Positions 54,430 through 64,000 of a stretch of DNA of 64,000 nt are shown here, piece after piece (position 1 is the stretch's first letter; every line of letters begins with the position of its first letter). Source of the stretch: Sorex araneus. Lineage: Eukaryota > Chordata > Mammalia > Eulipotyphla > Soricidae. Location of the stretch: contig NC_073311.1 in NCBI RefSeq assembly GCF_027595985.1, positions 28,857,892 through 28,921,891 of the forward strand, read 5' to 3'. Both the position numbers and the translations under genes were made by a program. The notes under the pieces were generated by a model. It was given only the letters and a program-made list of their open reading frames with translations. It made no database searches and was not told where the DNA came from.

Positions 54430-57400
54430 TCTCTAATTAATTGTGAAAGGGAATTTAGACCAATAAAATATTTATATTTCATTTCAGAAGTGAGCTTAGA
54501 ATTCAGTTTTAAACTCCCTTAACACTATTATGCATAATATTTAAGTCTTCTATTTTATGGAGTACAGGAGAGAAAATTGACTACATAACAGAGAAACAAA
54601 TAAGAATATTTTCAGTATATTAGTCACAAATATACAACCTGCAATAAAAATAAAAATAATTGTTATAATTGGCTATCAGATATCCACTGTCTAAATTAAA
54701 TATGGTGTAGCAGATATTCATGTTAGCTAGTTTAGAAACTCATTCTGATCATTAAAAAGCTGTGTAATTTTCGATGAATTACTTAACTTTCCTAAAGTTA
54801 AATTCATGTTTAACCTTAGTACAATAGTAATATCTAAAAGGTTATAATTGATGCAATATATTTAAAGTACTAAGTCCAGTGCTTGGTTGAGGGTTCAAAA
54901 ATAGTGTCTATAATTATCCACACATCTACAATCAGTTGGATAGAAAAAAACAAATCTTTGACAATAAAATTAATTTGATACAGTTATTTTAAAATCTACG
55001 ATTTTGACAAAAATCTAAATCTTACCCAAAAAGGTAGTAATAATACATATATAGATATCTAAGTACCACAGAGTTCTATAGAATAAAATATACTATTTGT
55101 TTATAGTAAAGGGCCATTTTTGTTTACCATAACCCAATTTTCTCTTCTAGTAGTGATAAGAGGTAGAAAATTAGTGTATGTGCTTGAGATTATACATTGT
55201 GGACAAGAAACTCTTAAATTATAAATATAAGTGGTAAAACAGAAGAGAAACAATTGTCCTTTCTTTACTCCTGAGAAACAAATATATGCCCCCTAGAGTA
55301 AACAAATTTAATCAGGAAGAAATAGATTTTCTAAAAGACAAACTGAGTGGATGCAACTTTATAACTCAAAGCATATCCACTTGATTTTAGATCTTGTCTA
55401 TACTTGGAATTTAAACAAATATTAATGGAGCTGTGAATCTTTATAGAATTCTCACTGAAAAAATGTCCACACAAAACATTATTTCTCAAACTTCTTACTT
55501 CAGGATCCAAGTTTTAATAAAACCGTTAACAAAAAAAATCTGAGCAGAAATATACGTATATCTCTTGTACATAGTAATTAACTATGGACTCTGTCATGTT
55601 TTGCAAATAAATAATTTAGTCATTCTCATATCATAAAGTGAGATTTAGTTCTTGCAATTGCAAATCAATATTATAAATTATCAGATCACTTGATTATTTT
55701 ATTTTAACTTCTAAATTGCTTTCTGTAATTATTCATTTTAAATAAATAACTTTCATTTTCATTTTTTTCTCCCTTTCTCTAGAATCTTGGTGAAAGGACC
55801 TTATTAAAATAGTCAAAATGGAGTTGATAAAATTTTTTAGAATGTTATTAATTTATGCATTTTCTACATACACACATGGAGTTTTCAGCATTTCATTTAA
55901 TAGTTCTTTAAATTACAGTGTATATTTAATATTTTATGCACATCATCCCATTTTAATTTTCTTAAATTGGGTAGAAAATAACTCTGATTTCAGACTCAGT
56001 TCAGCAGTCACTAATGGCAAACCACAAAAGGGTCTCTACTATCAAATGCTGACACTGTGTGCTTTAATTCACACAAATTTGAGGATCAGGAAAGGAGGAA
56101 AACTTAAATGTTTAAAAACATATTATTGATTTTATAATTAAAGGAACATTGATATTAAGATTTTTTTCAAATTGATTTATTTTTGCTTTTTTGTATACTT
56201 TCTCAGGGAAATTATTTCTACAAGGACATTATAAATAACTGAATGTGCAATTTCCATACATGTGTTTTGGCCTAAAATCCTGTTGAAATAAAATATGAAT
56301 CTTAAAAATATTCATCTGAAAGCATTCTTTTAAGTATTGTTCGAGCTAACCATGTACCACGTAGTGAATGACAATGTTCATAGCCTAAGCTATTATTCAT
56401 TTTATGTGTCCTATTCTGGGGTTAATGAGGCACAGTTACTGACAATGGCCTTACTGAACAACGCTCCCTATATAAATTCACACTTCATCAGATATATTAT
56501 ATGAAAGGTAAATCCAGTTTCTCGACTGCTAAAATAATCCATCAGTTGCTCTTGCTTGGAGCAGCTATCATAATTTCATTGATTTTTGCAAAATTTATAA
56601 TACCTTGTGAATATTTTACTTTGCACTGTAAATTGTGGGTCTTTTGCCAAAACTCTTTAGCTAAGGAAGCCTAGATGCATTCCTCAGGTTAGACCTGGGC
56701 TCTAAATGAAGCTAAGAGACTTGTTTAAAGCAGAGATTATACATGCTTTATTTTCATTTTTATATATTAAGAAAGCAATTTTAATTTTTTGTTCCTTGAC
56801 CCTTACTAATATGATTTTGAAATCATTTTGAAAACTCTTTTGCACAGATCTTGAGAACATATACTGTAGCTGTCAGATAACCAATTGCATGGAAAATTGA
56901 AATAGATGGGGGAAAGGGTTTCCACTGAATGATTTTGCACCAGAGTGTGGTAATCACCTTGGTAATGTTTGGCTAATGCCCTTTTTTTTCTCCATTACCT
57001 TTCATCAACTTCCATCATGCTTCGCTTCTTTTCCTAGACTTAGGATGGCTCTTACTCCTCCCTACACCAATTTCATTTGGTACCAGTCCATTTCACATCA
57101 TTCCAACACTTTGTTCTCATCATGCTCACTATATTTTAAAATACTTTACATTGTAAGTGGCTATGTCTCTATTTCATTTCCTCATTTGTATAATTAAGCA
57201 TCTTTAAAAGTCATGAACAAAGAGAAGAAAATAAAAAATTTTTGAGTATAAAAATAGAAATTCCCATTAAAATAAAACATCAATCAAATGTAAATATCAA
57301 AAGAAAAAAAAACTATTGTTCAAGCTAACTCTTCCAAATAAGATTATAATAGGAAATAAACGGTACCTGAATAATTATTTATATGTTTATTTGCCTACTC

Positions 57401-58499
57401 AGGACAGTCCCTGTATTTCAAAGGATATCTGGTTGTTTACTGTATTCCTTGGTCTAAATCTTCTAGTAGAAAGTAATTTCTAGCCTTAAAAGAGAGGCTG
57501 AAATATAGTGTTAAATTTATGTTAGCCACTTAACATGTCTTATTCACTATATTCATCCATTGGTCAACTGAAATACATCAGAAATATGTTTAACCTAACA
57601 TGGTAAAAATAAAATACAATCCTTTTTCCTTACTTTTTATAACCTATTGTTGGATTTTTATTGCATTATAAATATGATGCTTCTGCATTAATTATAAACT
57701 TAAAAAGTAAACATGTCAAAGAATTGTTATGTGCATAAAACCTCCCATCTTGTCAAACTTTGCAAATAACTTTATAATGGCAGAAACTTTACAAATATAA
57801 TTCTCTAAAATTTACCCCAATTTAAAATATATCATTGTAAAATTTCAAAGTCTAGGATCTTTTTTACATGGTAAGTATTAACCTGATAGCAAAAGCAAAT
57901 AACCCGAGAAAAGAAAATTATAGTCAATAATTCTCAAGAATATATTTGCAAATATTCTCACCAAAAAAAAAATTAATGCTATCAAACCAAATCCAATAAC
58001 ATATTGAGAAAACCACACACCCTGATCAAAATAATTTAAGAATTGCAATGTAAGGATGACTAAACATAAAAATTAAAAAAATAATCTAACAAATTAAAGT
58101 TTTATAAATGATGAGATACTCTTAAGAAAGAAAGAAAAATAATTTTATGAATTAAGCATTGTAAGTATTCTCAAAATATTGAATAAAGAACCATTCCCCA
58201 TAATAATGAAGTGCATACATGGTAAACCCTAAGCTTATATCATAATCCACAATGGTACAAAGAATTATAACTAATTATCATATATTTATGTAGCATAATT
58301 TTATAAATTTACCTTTCAACTTTATAGATTTATTCCTTAGTTATATTTAGCATTTTAGCTAGATTCTTTAGAAATATATATCAATACACATATATACACA
58401 CATATATGTACATGTATAAACATATAAATAATTTAAGGTATTAAATATAGATTAATATAGTATGTATAATTTCATATATAAATATATACATTATATATA
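54430..58499. other. 4.1 kb without recognised repeats or genes
   Basis: Longest interval in the window where I identify no SINE, LINE, LTR or coding frame. AT-rich throughout, with short (TA)-type runs only near 58380-58500. Short frames (103 codons at 55818-56129, 73 at 56976-57197) look random. Confidence 0.5.
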
Positions 58500-58645
58500 T
58501 ATAAATAGAAAGAATCATTTTTCTTTGGATGCCCTTTATTTTTCTTTCCTGAATTCTCTGGCTCAAACTTTTAATGCTGTGTTGAGTAGAAGTGGTGAGA
58601 TTATCTTTTCTTGTATTTTTTCTCATTTTAGAGGAAATATTCAGC
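58500..58645 (-). mobile_element. Old LINE-1 ORF2 fragment, antisense
   Basis: GCTGTGTTGAGTAGAAGTGG and GAGATTATCTTTTCTTG resemble antisense L1 RT-domain sequence, comparable with ~27.19-27.24 kb. Confidence 0.55.
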
Positions 58646-58659
58646 TTTCACTTTTAAAT

Positions 58660-59215
58660 GTACTGCCAATTGAAATGCAAAAATTGTGCAACCATTTTGG
58701 GAGAGACAGATTGGCATTTTATTACTAAGCTAAACATCAACTTCCCAGAAACTAAAGTCCAAATTCTTTATGCAACTGTTTTAAAACTCACCATGAGACA
58801 AAACCTGCATGTGAACAATAAAAATATTTTATTTGTGATTGGCCCAAACTAGAAGTAACCAAATATCACTTGGTTCGTGACTATATAAACAAACTATACT
58901 ACATTGATATAATGAATTATGACTGAATGAAAAAAAAATGATGAGCTATCTAGACACAAGAAGGCATAAATATAAGCATATATTTCAAAGTTAAAAATGT
59001 CTAAAATACCATATTTTGCATTATTCTAAATATTATATTACATTTAGACAAAGTGACTCTATATTTAGGATGAAAACATCACAGATTTCCAGGAGGCTAG
59101 TTAAAGAAGTGGAATTTGATAAGGATTATCAAACGTTAGAAGAAAGATAAAGTTTATGGGTGTTCTTAGTGCAATGAAACTGTGCTATGTGATACTGTAA
59201 TAGTGGTAATATGAC
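58660..59215 (+). mobile_element. Old LINE-1 (L1M-type) 3' part, sense
   Basis: In the order of ancient mammalian L1 ORF2 ends: GTGCAACCATTTTGGGAGAG, AAACCTGCATGTGAACAATA, AAACTAGAAGTAACCAAATA, AATGATGAGCTATCTAGACA, then a 3' UTR-like GCAATGAAACTGTGCTATG…GATACTGTAATAGTGG. Diverged from the lineage-specific L1s elsewhere in the window. Assignment rests on family memory. Confidence 0.65.
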
Positions 59216-59827
59216 CATATAAACATATTTATATAACTTTATGGATAAAAATCTTAATAACTAACATTTAAAAATGATTTTGGAGCTTAGATATTTTTAG
59301 GATGGAATGAATAATGTGATAAATCAATATAACTGTATTATGAATTCATGAATCCCCATTTAGTGTAGTAGTTAGAGAAAGTATGTGATAGCCTAGTTAT
59401 TTTTAGAAGGTAATGTGATCTATAAGGCTAGAATGATTTATATGGTACTGGATTAGTATGAGTGATGTCGGCGCTCAATTATGTTAGCTTAACATAGACA
59501 AAGATGGTTACACATAGAAACATTTTATTGATGTGTGTCCATGTACACTACTGAGATTAATTGATATGTACATTTTTTATCAACTGAGATAGCCTAGAAA
59601 GAAAAAAAAGTCAACTTCACACAGATTTTTATAATTTCATTCTCAACAAAAAGAAACTCCTTGAAAAATGACTGAATCAACCTGTGGGCAGGATCTGAAA
59701 AAGATTTGTTTAGAGCTTGAAAGTATTAAAATAAAAGAAGAAACCCCGTAATTATGGGAATATGTTCAAAGGTACATAAATTATCTGTATTGCTCCAACC
59801 ACTAGTAATATCAGAAATAAATAGTAT
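59216..59827. other. No recognised feature
   Basis: AT-rich sequence with no assigned element. Confidence 0.4.
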
Positions 59828-59839
59828 AATATAACCTTT

Positions 59840-60088
59840 GGACTGGAGCAATAGCACAGCGGGTAGGATGTTTGTCTTGCACGCAGCCACCCCGGGTTCA
59901 ATTCCTCCATCCCACTCAAAGAGTATACTGCTACTGAGAGTATCTCGCCCACACACGGCAGAGCCTGGCAAGTTCCCTGTGGTGTATTCAATATGCCAAA
60001 AACAGTAACAAGTCTCACAATGGAGATGTTACTGGTACCTGCTCGTGCAAATTGATGAGCAATGGGATGACAGTAATACAGTGATAAG
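59840..60088 (+). mobile_element. RTE-tailed SINE
   Basis: Full copy: GGACTGGAGCAATAGCAC, CCGGGTTCAATTCCTCC, GGCAGAGCCTGGCAAG, ATTCAATATGCCAAAAACAG, GGAGATGTTACTGGTACC, tail ACAGTAATACAGTGATA. A 10-bp TSD (AATATAACCT) lies at 59828-59837 and 60089-60098. Confidence 0.94.
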
Positions 60089-60099
60089 AATATAACCTA

Positions 60100-60874
60100 T
60101 ATTATACTATTTGTATAAAATAAACATATAGATGTATATAAAATGTCTTCATATTGGTATGCAGATATATAAATAAAAATGGGGGAGAAGAAACAAATCT
60201 ATGCAAAATAATTTCAAATAATTGATACAGATAGTTCATCTTCAAGTACGTGGAGCATAGCTTCTCAGTCTGTAAGTGTGACTTGTGTTTGCTAACTTCT
60301 ACACAAAGGGCTCCATGTGGAAACTATTAGAAAAGAATAACAGAAGAGTCCGATAAGTACTACCAAAGCTCGGTTATCAAGGTCAGTGTCATACTTGTGT
60401 TATTTTGATAGTGAACTATCAACACATAATGTGATGAAGAATACCCTTAGCATTAATCTGATAATGAATATGCCAGGCAGATGATAATGGGTACATGTTC
60501 TAAAAACTATGTGATTGGTACTCCTCAAACCTGTAAGATCATATGAAAAAGAAAATTTAGAAATCAAATGATGCATAAGGAGACATGTCTAATGTTATAT
60601 ATTGTATAGAATTCTGAACAGAAAAGGGCATTGGTTGAAAAGTGAAACAATGAGTAAAATATAGATCTTATTAGAGAATACATATAAATTATTGACTAGG
60701 TCCTAACAAGTTTGTCTTGCTTAACTAAGATATTATAAAAAGTAGAGCCAACTGGTAGGTTATGTAAGAATTATTTGTATTATCTTTGCAATTTTTCTTG
60801 GTATATAAAATGACTATAAATAGCATTTTATTTAAAATAGCAGAAATATTAATCTGATAAATACAACATTTAAA
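60100..60874. other. AT-rich stretch, nothing recognised
   Basis: No assigned element or frame. Confidence 0.4.
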
Positions 60875-60887
60875 AGAAGATCTACTT

Positions 60888-62480
60888 AGGAATGGCCAAA
60901 AGGCACATGAAAAAATGCTCTGTATTACTAATCATCAGGGAGATGCAGATCAAAACAACTATGAGATACCACCTCACACCACAGAGAATGGCACACATCC
61001 AAAAGAACAAAAGCAACTGCTGTTGGAGGGGATGTGGGGAGAAAGGGACCCTTCTACACTGTTGGTGGGAATGCCGACTTGCTCAGCCCTTCTGGAAGAC
61101 AATATGGACGCTGCTCAAAAAGTTAGAAATTGAGCTCCCATTTGACCCACAAATACCACTTCTGGGAGTATATCTCAGAGAAATAAAAAAGTATAGTCGA
61201 AATGATATTTGCACTCATATGTTCATTGTAGCACTGTTTACAATAGCCAGAACCTGGAAAAAATCCAAGTGCCTGAGAACAGATGACTAGTTAAAGAAAT
61301 GTTGGTACATCTACACAATGGAATACTATGCAGCTGTTAGAAAAGAGGAAATCATGAATTTTGCATATAAGTAGATCAACATGGAAAGTATCATGCTAAG
61401 CAATATGAGTCAGAAAGAGAGAGACAGACATAGAAAGATTGCGCTCATCTGTGGAATATAAAATAACAGAATAGGAGACTAATGTCCAAGGAAAGTAGAA
61501 ATAAGTACCAGGAGGTTGGCCCCATGGCTTAGAAGCTGGCCTCACATGCTGGGGGAAAAGGCAGTTCAGATAGAGAAGGGAACATCAAGTAAGCTCTGGT
61601 TGGAGGACCCGCTTGGGAGGGGAGATGCGTGCTGAAAGTTGACTATAGATTGAACACGGTGGACACTCAATACCCCTATTGCGGACCACAACACCCAAAA
61701 GAATTGATGTTGGGGTCTCAGCAGCCAGTCTGAGACCCTGGCCAAATCCCCTGCCCTTAGAGACAGAAACAGGCTCTCTTCAAACAGGGCCCCAAGGCCC
61801 TGTGCCAGCACTCCACCCAGAAGGGCTCCCTGGTCGAGGAGACAGTGGGATAAAACTTGAAAGTCACTGCTTGTCTGAGCTAAGCATACCCGGCCTTGGA
61901 AGGAGGGAACATAAATCATCAATTAACATCTGTAAAGGGCCTAGCAAAATGTTTTCTTCAGAGCTGATAACCAGGTGTCAATCCCACCCACTCCTTCCTA
62001 AAATTTCTTCTTTAAATATTGGTATGTGAGCTCAATAAAAGGAGAGTTGTGTTGACCTCCAACTCTCCCCTCTCTGCGTGGTTCTTTCTCGATGGCGGCG
62101 ATAGGGTGGCCGCGGTGCGCAGGGGGGCAGGGCAGAGGCTTCTTCCCTTCCCACTCCCTCTCCTATAGGGAGTAAGTCCGGTGGCTGGGGGATCATACTC
62201 CAGTTTGCCGGGATCTAATGGCCAGGACCCTGACAAATTGAGAGAGAGAATAAAAGGGAATGCCCTGCCACAGAGGCAGAGGGGTGGAAGGAGGGGGGGA
62301 TGGGATTGGGAGGTGGGAGGGATACTGGATTCACTGGTAGTGGAGAATGGACACTGGTAGAGGAAGGGGTGCTCGAACATTGTATGAGGGGAAACACAAG
62401 TCTGAAAATGTGTAAATCTGTTACTGTACTCTCATGGTGACTCAGTAATAAAAAATAATAAAAAAATAAATAAAAAATAA
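60888..62480 (+). pseudogene. LINE-1, 5'-truncated, with TSD and nested solo LTR
   Basis: ORF2 C-terminus reads [50 protein letters not shown] (zinc-knuckle-like Cys/His cluster), [14 protein letters not shown] and [24 protein letters not shown] (~61288) replaces the Trp after RTDD, and further sense sequence (YIYTMEYYAAVRK) follows. The 3' UTR is split by a solo LTR at 61708-62235 and resumes to an A-rich end (62447-62480). A 13-bp TSD (AGAAGATCTACTT / AGGAAGATCTACTT) lies at 60875-60887 and 62481-62494. The preserved 132-codon frame suggests a fairly young copy. Confidence 0.95.
61708..62235 (+). mobile_element. Solo LTR of an endogenous retrovirus (528 bp)
   Basis: Begins TGTTGGGGTC and ends GACCCTGACA (near-inverted ends, TG…CA). 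Flanked by a perfect 6-bp TSD AATTGA (61702-61707 and 62236-62241). AATAAA lies at 62034-62039, with an AT-rich TTTAAATATT ~20 bases upstream. Downstream is a CG-rich R/U5-like segment (ATGGCGGCGATAGG at ~62091). No internal retroviral genes are present. It inserted into the L1 3' UTR and is therefore younger than the L1. Confidence 0.94.
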
Positions 62481-62494
62481 AGGAAGATCTACTT

Positions 62495-63144
62495 GATTTA
62501 CAGTATTTTAATAGATCTTTTTATAACTAAATTGATATTGGGAAAATATGTGCTTATGCATTCTTATAACATTGACTATAATCTGAAAATAAAACAGAAG
62601 TTTACAAGTAATTTAAGCAAAAAAAAATTCTTGAAATTCTAAAAAAAAATACAAAGTGGAAAGTACATGCTATTATTCAGTATAGAATAATAGCAAACAC
62701 ATTAAATTAAATTAAAAAATCAAGTTATAAAACATCAATATCTAGCTGTATAACTGAATATAACTGAATATTAAAATTACTTTCTTATATTGTATATTAT
62801 CTACATACATAAATTCCCATGGATTTCGAGAAGAAAAAAAAATTTGTGATTTTATATAATTAAATAATTTTAAATAAAATTGTTATATTTCATATTTTGC
62901 TTTTGGTGATCTTACATATATACTTGTTTATAAAAATTTTGATAAATTTCATCATAAAAACGCAATTGCTATATTTAACTTCATAATTAATTGCCATGAA
63001 ATATAGTCATGTGAATTTGTATTGTCAGAGACCCCATAACTTTTTGGTAAAATTAATATTTTTTAATTTTTAAAAATTACATAAAATTTGCTATAAATAC
63101 TGATAATATTAATTAATAATAATTAGTAATAATATTAATTAGTA
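62495..63144. other. AT-rich stretch, nothing recognised
   Basis: Very AT-rich with short A-runs, ending in AATTAGTAATAAT-type repeats just before the RTE. Confidence 0.45.
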
Positions 63145-64000
63145 ACCCGGTCAAGAGTAGGTCAGACAGGAACATTTGAAGAATCTGCTGCCAGTACTCG
63201 TCAATACACTGGTTTGGCTCTTCACAGGCTACCTGTCTGGAAAACCAGCAGGACCACTCTGTTGTACAAGAAGGGAGATATCCATGACATCAGCAACTAT
63301 CGCCTGATCAACCTGTTGTCCATCGTCTACAATTTATCCACTCGAGTCATCCTGAATAGGATTAGCAGAACACTAGACAAAGGACAACCATGCAAGCAAG
63401 CTGGGTTCCAAAAAGGATTCAGCATGATCGACCATATCAACACAGTGACCAAGTTCACTGAAGTTTTGCAAGAGTTCAAGATGCCACTCTGTCTAACATT
63501 CATTGATTTAAAGAAGGCCTTTGATTCTGTTGAGACTGAAGTGGTCATAAAAGCCCTAGCCAAACAGGGCATTCAAACTCAGTATATCAGGATCCTTCCT
63601 GAGCTGTATTATGGACCATTCCACAAGGAAGCAATAACCCACGTAAAGAGAGGAGTTTGGCAGGGCTATACCATTTCACCAAAACTTTTCAGTGCCACCC
63701 TCGAGAATGTCATGCAACAACTGGAATGGGAAGGAATGGGAGTGAAGACCGACAGTTGGCAACTACACCACCTCCACTTCACTGATGACTTCATTTTAAT
63801 AATACCAAATATCAGCCAAGCAGCACGAATGCTGGCCGACTTCGACCATGAGTGTGAACAAGTGGGACTACAGCTAAATTACATGAAGACAATGTTCATG
63901 AGAAATGGACTAGTTCCTGACATTCTATTTGCTCTCAGTGGAATGAACAACTCTGAATACAGCAATTATGTGTACCTAGGTCAAGAACTCAACATGACAA
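63145..64000 (+). mobile_element. RTE-type LINE, RT domain open to the window edge
   Basis: Plus-strand RTE cut by the window end. One frame has no stop from 63139 to 64000. From 63238 it reads the RT core: WKTSRTTLLYKKGDIHDISN, LLSIVYNLSTRVILNRISR, QAGFQKGFSMIDHINTVTK, LCLTFIDLKKAFDSVETE, KRGVWQGYTISPKLFSATLE, LHHLHFTDDFILI and YVYLGQELNM. Asp of FIDLKKAFDS and both Asp of the FxDD motif are kept, but the motif is FTDD rather than FADD. Near 63606 six codons present at 32.27 kb (FTTRIS) are deleted in frame. Upstream, 63145-63237 fits the family in a different frame, so there is a shift near 63235. It is the best-preserved RTE RT here, and activity is doubtful. Confidence 0.92.

Overview
The window is repeat-dense, AT-rich mammalian DNA with no intact host gene. 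The commonest repeat is a short tRNA-headed SINE whose head carries A-box-like and B-box-like motifs (GGTTCGATTCC). From memory I associate it with shrews (Soricidae, Sorex-type SOR SINEs), and the LINE-1 tails and an RTE-type LINE fit a eulipotyphlan insectivore. The species call is inference from repeats and was not checked against a database. I see no CRISPR array, rRNA, true tRNA gene or exon-intron gene. The window is best read as intergenic or deep intronic.

Layout. 0-10 kb: RTE LINE 3' stubs, A-tailed SINEs, a 5'-truncated L1 with a 13-bp target-site duplication (TSD), an LTR-like repeat with a long polypurine run, and a SINE inserted in another SINE. 10.6-13.3 kb: an RTE LINE whose 3' part is on the minus strand while its 5' part (with the endonuclease) is on the plus strand. 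13-24 kb: SINEs, a short L1 with an unusual 3' UTR, and an L1 ORF1-only (HAL1-like) relic. 24.3-29 kb: an internally deleted RTE element and two stacked minus-strand L1 ORF2 relics. 29-33.3 kb: an orphan GC-rich segment, a second LTR-like repeat and a 5'-truncated RTE with a TSD. 35-46 kb: SINEs, an inverted repeat pair, a solo LTR with a 6-bp TSD, L1 ends and a second internally deleted RTE. 45.8-46.8 kb: an RPL10 processed pseudogene split by an RPL7 processed pseudogene. 47-50.5 kb: L1 ends and SINEs. 50.5-58.5 kb: the longest interval poor in recognisable repeats. 58.5-64 kb: old L1 pieces, an L1 carrying a solo LTR (both with TSDs), and an RTE whose reverse transcriptase frame is open to the window edge.

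The connecting theme is a retrotransposon network. One tRNA-derived head is joined to two different tails. One is A-rich and presumably uses L1. The other copies the last codons and tail repeat of the RTE LINE. The body of the RTE-tailed SINE also matches RTE sequence upstream of the endonuclease. Two ~640-bp elements look like RTEs with the whole coding region deleted. Together they suggest a series: full RTE, then deleted RTE, then tRNA-headed SINE. In two RTE copies the stop codon lies inside the tail repeat, so the element has essentially no 3' UTR.
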